Positions 26,853 to 34,990 of a stretch of DNA of 64,000 nt are shown here, piece after piece. This DNA comes from Stenotrophomonas rhizophila. Lineage in GTDB: Bacteria > Pseudomonadota > Gammaproteobacteria > Xanthomonadales > Xanthomonadaceae. How positions within the stretch are numbered: the first letter of the stretch is position 1; each line of letters opens with the position of its first letter. Location: the NCBI RefSeq assembly GCF_003751305.1, contig NZ_RJKV01000002.1:1302001-1366000 (forward strand). The letters run 5' to 3'. The notes beneath the pieces were generated by a model. It was not told the DNA's origin, ran no database searches, and saw nothing but the letters and a program-made list of their open reading frames with translations. The position numbers were made by a program, and so were the translations under genes.

Positions 26853-27110
26853 TCAGTGTTTTCCTGTGCAGCGGCAGGTGGCGTCGTGCGCGGCGCGCGG
26901 TGGCACCTCGTCGATGCCACCGGGATGGAAGGGATGGCAGCGGCCCAGCCGGCGCGCGGCCAGCCAGCTGCCGCGCGCGGGGCCATGGGTGGCGATGGCT
27001 TGCATGGCGTATTCAGAACAGCTGGGCATGAAGCGGCAACGCGGCCCCAGCAGCGGGCTGATGAAGCGCTTGTAGAAGCGCAGCAGGGCGATGAGCAGGC
27101 GTGAGATCAC
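26853..27110 (-). CDS. yidD: membrane protein insertion efficiency factor YidD
   Basis: An 85-residue, membrane-associated, cysteine-containing protein that assists YidC-dependent insertion. The signature [32 protein letters not shown] is typical, followed by [17 protein letters not shown]. In most bacteria yidD sits between rnpA and yidC. Here it abuts pyrC directly, its stop codon adjoining the pyrC ATG. Confidence 0.94.
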   Translation of the reverse strand: MISRLLIALLRFYKRFISPLLGPRCRFMPSCSEYAMQAIATHGPARGSWLAARRLGRCHPFHPGGIDEVPPRAAHDATCRCTGKH

Positions 27111-27241
27111 CCCCCGATCTTATTCCAGTTGGCATGAAGGGCGCATTTGTCGCAGGATGGGGCGTTGGACCCGTCCGCACCCACGCGCGCGACGGGCCGC
27201 CCCGGCGGTGTCGCCGGGTCAGGTACCGAACTGCGCACGTT

Positions 27242-27262
27242 GGCCCGCCTGCCAGGCGGGCC
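27242..27262. repeat. 10-bp inverted repeat GGCCCGCCTG-C-CAGGCGGGCC
   Basis: A perfect 21-bp palindrome lies in the 272-nt divergent region between yidD and the DksA-like gene. It has no T-run, and is upstream of the promoter at 27310-27338, so it may be a REP or a protein-binding dyad. Confidence 0.6.
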
Positions 27263-27309
27263 GGTCGCACGCCTTGCGACTCCGGGGCTGAACGGAGTAG
27301 GCGGTGTGG

Positions 27310-27338
27310 TTGCTGCTGCTGGTCGGGTAGGCTATAAA
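27310..27338 (+). promoter_or_regulatory. sigma-70-type promoter of the DksA-like gene
   Basis: TTGCTG (27310-27315), a 17-nt spacer and TATAAA (27333-27338) match the housekeeping consensus well. The expected start point is near 27345, giving a leader of about 38 nt before GTG 27383 with GGAAGA at 27370-27375 as ribosome site. Confidence 0.6.
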
Positions 27339-27382
27339 GGCCCGCTTTCCCGGGCCCCGGGGAATCCAAGGAAGAGCGTTTC

Positions 27383-28654
27383 GTGGCTGCTAAAAAAACT
27401 GCAAAGAAGGCCGTCAAGGCCGCCAAGAAAACCGCCAAGCCTGTTGTAAAGAAGTTGGCGGCCAAGTCCGTTGCCAAAAAGCCGGCCGCCAAGCCGGCTG
27501 GCAAGCCTGCATCCAAACAACCGGCGGCCAGGACGGCACCCGTTAAAAAGGCGGCCAGCACGTCGCCGGCCAAGACCGTCAAGAAGGCTGTCGCCAAGAA
27601 GCCTGCTGCCAAGACGGTGGTGGCCAAGAAGACCGTCGCCAAGAAGGTCGTTGCCAAGAAGTCGACGGTCGCCAAGCCGGTTGCCACGCCCGCCAAGCGC
27701 GCGGCAGGCAAGCCGGTGAGCAAGGCGCCCGTCAGGAAAGCCGCTGCCAGCAAGACGGCAGCCAAGAAGACCGTGACGCCTGCTGTCGCCAAACCGGCGG
27801 CCAAGCCGGCACCGGCGAAGAAGACCGCAGTCAAGCAGGCACCGGCCACGCCGGCCAAGGCCAGCAAGACCGCCAGCAAGCCCGTGGCACCCAAGCCGGC
27901 CACCAAGCCGGTTGCAGCACCTGTAGTGAAGTCCGCACCGAAGCCGGCATCGCCGGCCCCGGCCAAGTCTGTCCCGGCCAAGAGCGCGGCCAAACCTGTT
28001 ACCTCTCCGGCCTCCGCGCCGGCGCCGGTCGCAGCGGCCCCCGCCTCCAAGGCCCCGCAAAACAAGAATCCCGTGCCCGTTTCGAAATCGCCTGCAAAAA
28101 CCCCCGCCAAGTCCGAGTCCGCCCCCAAGCCCGTGTCGCGTCCGGTCGGCAAGGTCGCCGTTGCCGTGGCAGCGCGCTCGTCCGCCCCGGCACCGCGCAC
28201 CAAGGTCAAGGTGGTGGAATACAAGACTGACGAAGCCACCGGTCGTCCGATCCTGCCCGACGGTTACAAGCCGAGCGCGGAAGAGGAATACATGAGCCCG
28301 CTGCAGCTGGAGTATTTCCGCCAGCGCCTGCAGCACTGGCGCAATGATCTGGTGGAGGAATCCAAGCAGACCATCGCGAATCTGCAGGAAGAAGTGCGTG
28401 ATATCGGCGATGAGGCCGAGCGCGCCACCCGCGAGACCGAGAACTCGCTGGAACTGCGTACCCGCGATCGTTATCGCAAGCTGATCGGCAAGATCAACAG
28501 CACGCTGAAGCGTCTGGAAGATGGCGATTACGGTTTCTGTGTGGATACGGGCGAAGAGATTGGCCTGGATCGTCTGGAAGCCCGCCTGACCGCTGAGCGC
28601 ACGATCGATGCGCAGGAGCGTTGGGAGCATCTGCAGAAGCAGCAGGGCGACTGA
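27383..28654 (+). CDS. DksA/TraR-type protein with long histone H1-like Lys/Ala/Pro-rich N-terminus
   Basis: A 423-residue two-part protein. Residues 1 to about 270 are low-complexity Lys-Ala-Pro-Val-Thr repeats (AAKKTAKKAVKAAKK type, later SPAPAKSVPAKSA) like bacterial histone H1-like proteins. The C-terminal 120 residues form a DksA domain: coiled-coil tips (SPLQLEYFRQRLQHWRNDLV) then FCVDTGEEIGLDRLEARLTAERTIDAQERWE. Only one of the four zinc cysteines remains (C-T-T-A pattern). In DksA the coiled coil enters the RNA polymerase secondary channel; the tail could bind DNA, which is inference. The GTG start has GGAAGA upstream and a good promoter. Confidence 0.88.
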   Translation: MAAKKTAKKAVKAAKKTAKPVVKKLAAKSVAKKPAAKPAGKPASKQPAARTAPVKKAASTSPAKTVKKAVAKKPAAKTVVAKKTVAKKVVAKKSTVAKPVATPAKRAAGKPVSKAPVRKAAASKTAAKKTVTPAVAKPAAKPAPAKKTAVKQAPATPAKASKTASKPVAPKPATKPVAAPVVKSAPKPASPAPAKSVPAKSAAKPVTSPASAPAPVAAAPASKAPQNKNPVPVSKSPAKTPAKSESAPKPVSRPVGKVAVAVAARSSAPAPRTKVKVVEYKTDEATGRPILPDGYKPSAEEEYMSPLQLEYFRQRLQHWRNDLVEESKQTIANLQEEVRDIGDEAERATRETENSLELRTRDRYRKLIGKINSTLKRLEDGDYGFCVDTGEEIGLDRLEARLTAERTIDAQERWEHLQKQQGD

Positions 28655-28682
28655 TCGCGCTGTTGCTTGTGCTGTTCTACGA

Positions 28683-28710
28683 AAAATCCGGCTTCGGCCG
28701 GGTTTTTTTT
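28683..28710 (+). terminator. rho-independent terminator of the DksA-like gene
   Basis: A-run, TCCGGC-TTCG-GCCGGG stem, then eight T residues, 29 nt after the stop codon. Confidence 0.9.
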
Positions 28711-28771
28711 GGCTGTTCGCTTTTGGTTTGGTCGTTCGTGCAGGGCGCTGGCGCCTTGATGCCTCGTGCTT

Positions 28772-28883
28772 GGAGTGGGTCGGGCAGCCCTGTCCGGGAC
28801 CCGCCGTGAACCCATCCATGGGGGCTCGTAGTGCGCCATCCATGGCGCACTACGGTCCCGGCCAGGGCTGCCCGACCCACTCC
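28772..28883. repeat. composite stem / two-hairpin element, copy 2 (reverse orientation)
   Basis: Outer arms at 28772-28800 and 28855-28883 are 29 nt with one mismatch. The inside contains the perfect hairpin CGTAGTGCGCCAT-CC-ATGGCGCACTACG (28827-28854) and the conserved block ACCCATCCATGGGGGCTC. Read on the minus strand it aligns with the cores of copies 1 and 3, while the outer arms are different sequence. Confidence 0.85.
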
Positions 28884-29020
28884 TGACAGGTTCATGGGTG
28901 GGCGGTTGGAAGGGCTGGCACTCCCGCTTCTGATACTATTTCGGCCGGCTGCAAGCGCTGGCTGGATCGTCGGGACATGCCGGGTGCTGGTCCGGATACG
29001 TGTCCCGCGCTTTGCGCGGC

Positions 29021-29043
29021 ATCCACGCATGGCGTGGATCTAC
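29021..29043. repeat. SMAG-like REP
   Basis: ATCCACGC-ATG-GCGTGGAT followed by CTAC; on the minus strand it reads GTAGATCCACGCC.... This is one of the commonest SMAG-type layouts in Stenotrophomonas. Confidence 0.75.
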
Positions 29044-29090
29044 AGGCGTGCCGGGCACGCCACAAATTGTGCGGTCCGCAGTCCGCAGTC

Positions 29091-29300
29091 CATTTTCAGC
29101 CGACGCCGTAAACCGACACCGACGCCGTAGCACTGCCGAAGTCATAAGCGGCAACCGGTATGCCGTACGCCACCGGCCAGAAGCCAATAGCCAACAACCG
29201 GCGCCGTACGCCGTGAGTGATAAGCCGTGAGACGTCAGCTATCTGCTGTTCGCTGTTCGCCGTTTGCTCTTCGCCGTTAATCCCGCGCAAGCAACTCACT
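29091..29300. other. gene-free low-complexity stretch
   Basis: Part of the 0.9-kb gap between convergent genes. It contains many imperfect copies of short words such as GCCGTA, GCCGTTT, CTGTTCGC and GCCGTGAG, and no convincing ORF on either strand. At 29476-29541 a second such patch repeats GGCCAAAC and the palindrome CTGATCAG up to the MFS stop. Confidence 0.5.
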
Positions 29301-29307
29301 GTCCATG

Positions 29308-29412
29308 GGCGGACGGGTAGCGCAGTGAAGGACCGTGTGCGGCATGGATGCCGCACTACGAGCCCCCATGGATGGGTTCACGGCGGGTCCTGCACTGCGC
29401 TGCCCGGCCGCC
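29308..29412. repeat. composite stem / two-hairpin element, copy 3
   Basis: Outer arms at 29308-29333 and 29387-29412 are 26 nt with three mismatches. Inside are the hairpin GTGCGGCAT-GG-ATGCCGCAC (29337-29356) followed by TAC, then GAGCCCCCATGGATGGGTTC. The core matches copy 2 almost exactly, but the outer stems share only the last few bases (GAC/GTC). Confidence 0.8.
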
Positions 29413-29553
29413 CAACCCCAGGCATAAGCAGGCGCCGACTCACAGCCCCGGCAACCCAACCGCGCAGCGCCAGCCAATCGGCCAACGGGCCAAACGGCCA
29501 AACGGCCAACCAACTGATCAGCTGATCAGCCGATCAGCCAGGCAGGAAATCCA

Positions 29554-30807
29554 TCAATGCAGATCGCGCAGATTCAACCGCCGCAGCGTCGGATTCTTCC
29601 AGGCCGTAATGCCCGCCACGCTCAACACCGCAAAGCCACCCAGCACCACCGCCGGGACCAGCCCCAACAGCTTGGCCATCGTGCCCGCATAGAACGCACC
29701 CAGCTCATTGGACGAACTGATGAAAATGCCATTGATCGACGACACCCGACCACGCATCTCCTCCGGCGTCGCCAACTGCAGAATCGTCGAACGCACCACC
29801 ACCGACACACCGTCGAACGCACCGTAGAACAACAGGATTGCCGCCGACAGCCAGAAATTCGACGACAGCCCGAAACCGATCACGCACAGACCAAACCCGG
29901 CCACCGCGAACAACAGCACACGCCCCGCATTGCGCTGCAGCGGCCGACGCGCCAACCACAGCCCCACGCACACCGAGCCCAGCGCCGGCGCCGCGCGCAG
30001 CACGCCCAGCCCCTCCGGCCCATGGTGCAGGATTTCGTGCAGGAAGGCCGGCAGCATCGCCACCACCCCGCCGAGCAACACCGAGAACATGTCCAGCGCC
30101 ATCGCCCCGACCATGATCCTGTTGCCCAGCACGAAACGGCCACCCTCGGCGATGCTCTTGAAGATCGGCGCCGCCGGACCGGTGTGCACCGGCTCGGAGA
30201 CGCGCAGCGCCGCCAGGCAACCCAGCGCGATGAGCGACACGCCTACCGCCACGCCATAGGCCACGCCCTTGCCGCCCCACGCCACCAGTGCGCCGCCCAG
30301 TGCCGGGCCGACCACCATGCCGGTCTGGAAGACCACCGCGCCCAGTCCCGCGCCACGCGCGTACTGCGTGCGCTCCAGCACGCGGGCGAACAGTGCGTTG
30401 TAGATCGGCGAGAGGAACGCGCGGACCATGCCGGTCAGTGCGATCGCCGCATAGATCGGCCACACCCCGTGGAACGGCAGCCAGCCCTGGGCGACGGCGG
30501 TCAGCACCAATGCGGTCATCACCAGCCCGCTGCAGGCGACCATGCCCAGCCGGCGGCGGGGCAGGTGGTCGACCAGATAGCCGGCGAACGGCGCCACGCA
30601 GAAGAACGGGAGCACCTCGGCCAGGCCGACCAGGCCCAGCGAGAACGGATTGCGGGTGACTTCGTAGATATGCCAGCCGACCGTCACCGCAACGATCTGG
30701 TAGGAGAGCATCGCGAAGATGCGGTACGCCAGCACCAGCGAAAAGCCCGGGCGGGCCAGCAGCTGCAGGGCGCTGTCCGGCTCCTGCGGATCGGCGGAGA
30801 GCGTCAC
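29554..30807 (-). CDS. MFS transporter (MFS_3/EntS-like)
   Basis: A 417-residue inner-membrane protein with about 12 hydrophobic helices. It has the loop-2 motif GYLVDHLPRRRLGM, a form of the MFS GxLaDrxGrkxxl signature, and PEEMRGRVSSINGIF, a segment typical of the MFS_3/enterobactin-exporter branch. A short charged N-terminal leader (TLSADPQEPDSAL) precedes the first helix. The substrate is not predictable. The start overlaps the sufE-like stop by 4 nt (ATGA), so the two are cotranscribed. Confidence 0.85.
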   Translation of the reverse strand: MTLSADPQEPDSALQLLARPGFSLVLAYRIFAMLSYQIVAVTVGWHIYEVTRNPFSLGLVGLAEVLPFFCVAPFAGYLVDHLPRRRLGMVACSGLVMTALVLTAVAQGWLPFHGVWPIYAAIALTGMVRAFLSPIYNALFARVLERTQYARGAGLGAVVFQTGMVVGPALGGALVAWGGKGVAYGVAVGVSLIALGCLAALRVSEPVHTGPAAPIFKSIAEGGRFVLGNRIMVGAMALDMFSVLLGGVVAMLPAFLHEILHHGPEGLGVLRAAPALGSVCVGLWLARRPLQRNAGRVLLFAVAGFGLCVIGFGLSSNFWLSAAILLFYGAFDGVSVVVRSTILQLATPEEMRGRVSSINGIFISSSNELGAFYAGTMAKLLGLVPAVVLGGFAVLSVAGITAWKNPTLRRLNLRDLH

Positions 30808-31244
30808 GACTGCGCTTGGGCGGTGTCGCGGATGAAGGCCAGCATCGCCGCCACGCCGTTGCTGCGGGTCGGCGAAAGGTGGCGCGACAGCCCGATGTCC
30901 TGGATGTAGCTCGGCTCGGTGCCCAGGATCTCGGCCGCCGAACGGCCCGAGTACACGCGCAGGGCCAGGTAGATCAGCCCGGAGACGATCGCCGAATCAC
31001 TGATGGCGTGGAAACGCAGCGCCTCGGCATTGCCGTCCGGCACGATCCAGACCATGGACTGGCAGCCGAGCAGGCGGTGCTCCTCGGTTTTCCACTCCTC
31101 CGGGAAGGTGGGCAGTTTGCGGCCGAGGTCGATCAGGTACTGGTAGCGCTCGGACCAGTCACCGAAGAAGGCGAATTCCTCGGCGATGGCGGCCTGGGCT
31201 TCAGCAGCGGTGGGTTCGAGCGGGAACGGGGAGGTGGGGGTCAT
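30804..31244 (-). CDS. SufE family sulfur-acceptor protein
   Basis: A 146-residue SufE/CsdE-type protein that accepts persulfide from a cysteine desulfurase. The active-site region is RLLGCQSMVWIVP with Cys near residue 60, preceded by RYQYLIDLGRKLPTFPEEWKTEE. The C-terminal SPTRSNGVAAMLAFIRD helix is also family-typical. No suf operon is adjacent. It is the first gene of a pair with the MFS transporter, and whether they are functionally linked is unknown. Confidence 0.9.
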   Translation of the reverse strand: MTPTSPFPLEPTAAEAQAAIAEEFAFFGDWSERYQYLIDLGRKLPTFPEEWKTEEHRLLGCQSMVWIVPDGNAEALRFHAISDSAIVSGLIYLALRVYSGRSAAEILGTEPSYIQDIGLSRHLSPTRSNGVAAMLAFIRDTAQAQS

Positions 31245-31393
31245 GGGGGCTCCGGGTCGGTGTTCGCCGTCCGTGGGTGACCGTGCAATTGCGGGGGAGG
31301 CAGCCTGGCCGTCCGTGGCCGGGGCGATGTCATGGCAATGCCCAGTGGATCGGGCGGTGTCGGGTAGCGCCCGACGGTCAGCCGGGCGGTCTT

Positions 31394-32761
31394 TCAGCGC
31401 TTGCGCGACCAGCGCACGCCTTGAGCGGTGTCTTCCAGCACGATGCCCTCGGCGGCCAACTGGTCGCGGATCGCATCGGCGCGGGCGAAGTCGCGGGCCT
31501 GCTTGGCAGCGGCGCGTTCGTCGATCAGGGCCTGGATGGCCGCATCGTCGTCGTTGCCGCCTGCGGTGCCAAACCAGGCCGCGGGATCCTGTTGCAGCAG
31601 GCCCAGCGCCAGGCCGGCACCGAGCAGCGCGGACTTCCAGTGCGCCTTGTCGGCGTCGGCAGCCTTGCGTGCCTCACCGGCGATACGGGCCAGTTCGGCC
31701 AGCGCCTGCGGCGTATTGAGGTCGTCATCCAGCGCGGCCTCGATCTCGGCCGGAATCAGGGCGGTGGCCTCCACCTCGACCAGGTCGCGCAGGGTGCCGT
31801 ACAGCCGGTCCAGGGTGCGTACCGACTGCTCGATCAGCGCATCGGACCAGTCCAGCGGCTGCCGGTAGTGGGCCGACAGCAGCGCATAGCGCAGCGCCTC
31901 GGGGGCATGCTGGCGGACCAGATCGTGCACGCGCTCGATGTTGCCGATCGACTTGCTCATCTTGGCGCCGCCGAAGTTGAGCATGCCGTTGTGCAGCCAG
32001 AACCGGGCGAAGGTCTGCCCGCCATGTGCGCACTCGCTCTGGGCGATCTCGTTCTCGTGGTGCGGGAACTGCAGGTCCACGCCACCGGCATGGATATCGA
32101 TGGTCGGCCCCAGGTGCGCGGCAGCCATCGCCGAGCACTCGATGTGCCAGCCCGGGCGGCCACGGCCCCAGGGCGATGCCCAGCCCGGCAGATCGTCGCT
32201 GGACGGCTTCCACAGCACGAAATCGCCCGGGTCGCGCTTGTACGGGGCGACATCCACGCGCGCACCGGCCAGCATCTCGTCCGGGTCACGGCGCGAGAGC
32301 TTGCCGTAGTCGGCGTAGGAGCTCACCGAGAACATCACGTGGCCTTCGGCCGCATAGGCGTGCCCGTTGGCGATCAGCTGCTCGATCATGGTGACGATGT
32401 GCGGGATGTGCGCGGTGGCTTCCGGCTCGATATCCGGCGGCACCACGCCCAGCGCGGCCATATCCTCGCGGTAGGCGGCGGCGAAGCGGTCGGTGATGGT
32501 GCTGATCGGGACCTGCTGCTCGCGTGCGGCCGTGTTGATCTTGTCATCCACGTCGGTGATGTTGCGGGCATAGCGCAGGCCGCCGAAGCGGCGCCGCAGC
32601 AGATCGGCCAAGACCCCGAACACCACCGGCCCACGGGCATTGCCGATGTGGACGTAGTTGTAGACCGTGGGGCCACACACATACAGGGTCGGACAGGTCG
32701 GATCGAGCGGAGTGAACGGTTCGAGCTGGCGTGTCAGGTTGTTGTGCAGGCGCAGGGTCAT
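31394..32761 (-). CDS. cysS: cysteinyl-tRNA synthetase
   Basis: A 455-residue class I synthetase. The zinc site uses Cys in [19 protein letters not shown] (with the HIGN version of HIGH), GWHIECSAM and [20 protein letters not shown] is the second signature. The DALR-type helical domain and C-terminal SRKR end are complete. The frame extends 35 codons upstream, but [14 protein letters not shown] is the family start (ATG 32761). The 265-nt divergent region to the next gene shows no T-box or other structured leader that I can recognise. Confidence 0.96.
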   Translation of the reverse strand: MTLRLHNNLTRQLEPFTPLDPTCPTLYVCGPTVYNYVHIGNARGPVVFGVLADLLRRRFGGLRYARNITDVDDKINTAAREQQVPISTITDRFAAAYREDMAALGVVPPDIEPEATAHIPHIVTMIEQLIANGHAYAAEGHVMFSVSSYADYGKLSRRDPDEMLAGARVDVAPYKRDPGDFVLWKPSSDDLPGWASPWGRGRPGWHIECSAMAAAHLGPTIDIHAGGVDLQFPHHENEIAQSECAHGGQTFARFWLHNGMLNFGGAKMSKSIGNIERVHDLVRQHAPEALRYALLSAHYRQPLDWSDALIEQSVRTLDRLYGTLRDLVEVEATALIPAEIEAALDDDLNTPQALAELARIAGEARKAADADKAHWKSALLGAGLALGLLQQDPAAWFGTAGGNDDDAAIQALIDERAAAKQARDFARADAIRDQLAAEGIVLEDTAQGVRWSRKR

Positions 32762-33026
32762 GAGGGTCTGGGGCGGGGATAAGCGGTCGATTTTAGAACG
32801 TGTCGGGGGCTTTGGGGGGATGTGGCCGGGGCGGGGCTGTCGGCGGGTATCTGACTGAAACGACACCGGTACACCTGTGGCGCTCGGGGCAACAGGCCCG
32901 CCGTTGCGGGCTTCCGGCCGGCGGCCCGGTCCGGACTATGGGCAGAAACGTCACGGACGGGTAATGTTCAGCCCCTTGTGCCTGCCACTGCCTACACTAT
33001 CCCCCTTGTCCTTTTCCCTGTTGCCA

Positions 33027-33599
33027 ATGAAATCCGCTTCGTTGTTGACGCTGGTCTGCGTGCTCGGAAGTGCCGCCTTCGGGGCGTGCGCCCAGGACAG
33101 TGAGGTGCGCAACCGGGTCGTGATCGTGGAGAACGTGAAGTTCGACTACGCCCAGGTGCTCAACGTGGAACCCATCTTCCAGACCCTGCGGGCGACCCGC
33201 ACCGAGGAACACTGCGAGCCGGTCTCCACCCGCACCCTGGCACCGGTTAACGTCACCGGCGAGGAGCCGCAGGAAGACAAAGGCCGCTTCGGCCGTTTCA
33301 TGGATTCGGTGCGCTCGATCTTCCGCCGGGAGGATGGCAGCACCGACGAGAGCGCCTATCAGGAGACCGTCGTGGTCGAGAAGCCGCCGGCCAACACCGG
33401 GCCGCTGCTGACCCGCGATTGCAAGATCATCCCGGTCGGCCGCGAGTTCCGCCGCCCGATCGCTTATGACGTGGACTATGTCTACAAGGGCACCAAGTAC
33501 CGCTCCCGCCTGCCGGAAGACCCGGGCAACCGGCTCAAGATCCGGGTCTCGATCACCCCTTGGGTGGGCAACGAGCAGGCCGGTGGCGCCAACCCGTGA
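33027..33599 (+). CDS. secreted xanthomonad protein related to YcfJ-type proteins but without glycine zipper
   Basis: A 190-residue protein with signal peptide (LLTLVCVLGSAAFGACAQ). The first part, FDYAQVLNVEPIFQTLRAT with a conserved CEP, and the C-terminal block RRPIAYDVDYVYKGTKYRSRLPEDPGNRLKIRVSITP resemble the two ends of glycine-zipper 2TM (YcfJ) proteins. The zipper that normally lies between them is absent, replaced by a charged stretch (EEPQEDKGRFGRFMDSVRSIFRRED). It is probably periplasmic; function unknown. ATG 33027 is chosen over the 50-codon extension because the signal peptide starts there. Confidence 0.75.
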   Translation: MKSASLLTLVCVLGSAAFGACAQDSEVRNRVVIVENVKFDYAQVLNVEPIFQTLRATRTEEHCEPVSTRTLAPVNVTGEEPQEDKGRFGRFMDSVRSIFRREDGSTDESAYQETVVVEKPPANTGPLLTRDCKIIPVGREFRRPIAYDVDYVYKGTKYRSRLPEDPGNRLKIRVSITPWVGNEQAGGANP

Positions 33600-33632
33600 C
33601 ACCTTCCGTCGCCTCGCGGGCGACGCCTTGAA

Positions 33633-33650
33633 CCTGAATTTCCATTCAGG
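33633..33650 (+). promoter_or_regulatory. candidate ARG box (ArgR operator)
   Basis: CCTGAAT-TTCC-ATTCAGG is a perfect 7-bp dyad containing TGAAT-N4-ATTCA, the core of the ArgR consensus. It lies directly upstream of a possible promoter (TTGCAC 33653-33658, 17 nt, AAAGAT 33676-33681 with a TG extension) and 310 nt before argF'. Confidence 0.6.
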
Positions 33651-33689
33651 CCTTGCACCCACCCCGGGTGCATGCAAAGATGGGCGGCC

Positions 33690-33791
33690 ATGAAACTCAC
33701 CGACTTCCAGCACGACACCAGCGCCGCCCGTATGGCTACGGGCATGACGTCGCGTGCCCGCCGACCGGAACCCCACATTTTCGCTGGGTAA
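33690..33791 (+). CDS. candidate 33-residue leader peptide of the arginine operon
   Basis: The reading frame runs from ATG 33690 to TAA 33789-33791 and encodes MKLTDFQHDTSAARMATG then MTSRARRPEPHIFAG. Arg codons CGT, CGC and CGA lie at 33753, 33759 and 33762, within four codons, with one more at 33729. The stop codon overlaps GCTGGGT (33783-33789), which duplicates the 3' arm of the terminator at 33817-33845. A ribosome at the stop would mask that sequence, and a ribosome stalled at the Arg codons would free it. The Shine-Dalgarno sequence is weak. Coding status is inferred from this architecture. Confidence 0.45.
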   Translation: MKLTDFQHDTSAARMATGMTSRARRPEPHIFAG

Positions 33792-33816
33792 CCGGAGCTT
33801 CGTGCTGTCTGTTCGG

Positions 33817-33845
33817 AAAACCCAGCCCCCGCGCTGGGTTTTTTC
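33817..33845 (+). terminator. attenuator-type terminator before argF'
   Basis: AAAACCCAGC-CCCCGC-GCTGGGTTTTTT is a strong rho-independent hairpin. It sits 115 nt before the argF' start and after the leader peptide. Its 5' arm ACCCAGC (33820-33826) can pair either with GCTGGGT at 33833-33839 (terminator) or with GCTGGGT at 33783-33789 (antiterminator). Confidence 0.85.
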
Positions 33846-33959
33846 GTTTCTACGATCTGAAAAGTTTCATCTGTATACGTTTTGTTGAGCCCTGAACGCG
33901 CCCCGGCGCCCCCAACCTCCGCCGGAAACGGTGGAAAACCAGCCGCAAAGGATCGATCG

Positions 33960-34970
33960 ATGTCCCTGAAGCACTTCCTGAACACCCAGGATTGGAGCCG
34001 CACCGACCTGGATGCCCTGTTGACCCAGGCCGCGTTGTTCAAGCGCAACAAACTGGGCGACGAGCTCAAGGGCAAGTCGATTGCCCTGGTGTTCTTCAAC
34101 CCCTCCATGCGTACCCGCACCAGCTTCGAGCTGGGCGCGTTCCAGCTGGGTGGCCACGCGATCGTGCTGCAGCCGGGCAAAGACGCCTGGCCGATCGAGT
34201 TCAACCTGGGCTCGGTGATGGACGGGGACACCGAGGAGCACATCGCCGAAGTGGCCAAGGTGCTGGGCCGCTATGTGGACCTGATCGGCGTGCGTGCCTT
34301 CCCGAAGTTCATCGACTGGACCAAAGACCGCGAAGACGAGGTGCTCAAGAGCTTCGCCAAGTACTCGCCGGTGCCGGTGATCAACATGGAAACCATCACC
34401 CACCCGTGCCAGGAGCTGGCCCATGTGATGGCGCTGCAGGAACACTTCGGTACCCAGGACCTGCGCGGCAAGAAGTACGTGCTGACCTGGACCTACCATC
34501 CCAAGCCGCTGAACACCGCCGTGGCCAACTCGGCACTGACCATCGCCACCCGCATGGGCATGGACGTGACCCTGCTGTGCCCGACCCCGGATTACATCCT
34601 GGATGAGCGCTACATGGGCTGGGCCGAGCAGAACGTCGCCGAGAGCGGCGGTTCGCTGCAGGTCAGCCATGACATCGCCAGCGCCTACGCCGGCGCGGAC
34701 GTGGTGTACGCCAAGAGCTGGGGCGCGCTGCCGTTCTTCGGCAACTGGGAGCCGGAGAAGCCGATCCGCGACCAGTACAAGCACTTCATCGTCGACGAAG
34801 CCAAGATGGCGCTCACCAACAACGGTGTCTTCAGCCACTGCCTGCCGCTGCGCCGCAACGTGAAGGCGACCGACGGCGTGATGGATTCGGCGCAGTGCAT
34901 CGCGATCGACGAAGCTGAAAACCGCCTGCACGTGCAGAAGGCGATCATGTCGGCGCTGATCGGCCGCTAA
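33960..34970 (+). CDS. argF': N-acetylornithine carbamoyltransferase
   Basis: A 336-residue transcarbamylase that acts on N-acetylornithine to give N-acetylcitrulline, the arginine route found in Xanthomonas. The carbamoyl-phosphate loop reads [17 protein letters not shown]. The insert [27 protein letters not shown] holds the Glu and Trp residues that define the acetylornithine-specific enzyme, and THPCQELAH and [13 protein letters not shown] complete the site. ATG 33960 is chosen because the upstream extension would cross the leader. It is the first structural gene of the arginine cluster. Confidence 0.96.
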   Translation: MSLKHFLNTQDWSRTDLDALLTQAALFKRNKLGDELKGKSIALVFFNPSMRTRTSFELGAFQLGGHAIVLQPGKDAWPIEFNLGSVMDGDTEEHIAEVAKVLGRYVDLIGVRAFPKFIDWTKDREDEVLKSFAKYSPVPVINMETITHPCQELAHVMALQEHFGTQDLRGKKYVLTWTYHPKPLNTAVANSALTIATRMGMDVTLLCPTPDYILDERYMGWAEQNVAESGGSLQVSHDIASAYAGADVVYAKSWGALPFFGNWEPEKPIRDQYKHFIVDEAKMALTNNGVFSHCLPLRRNVKATDGVMDSAQCIAIDEAENRLHVQKAIMSALIGR

Positions 34971-34990
34971 TCGAACGAATCCAACGGTGC

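Noticed and set aside
28772-29412. CRISPR array or MITE in the repeat-rich gap
   Set aside because: There is no regular repeat-spacer spacing and no cas genes. A MITE family should share terminal inverted repeats, but here the outer arms differ completely between copies while the core is shared.
32762-33026. T-box or riboswitch upstream of cysS
   Set aside because: No specifier-loop or T-box core sequence, and T-boxes are not expected in this lineage. The gap holds only divergent promoters as far as I can see.
33801-33850. The hairpin before argF' as simple terminator of the 33027-33599 gene
   Set aside because: It lies 220 nt after that stop and is preceded by an ARG-box-like dyad, a possible promoter and a short ORF. 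The duplicated GCTGGGT supports a regulatory role, though simple termination cannot be excluded.
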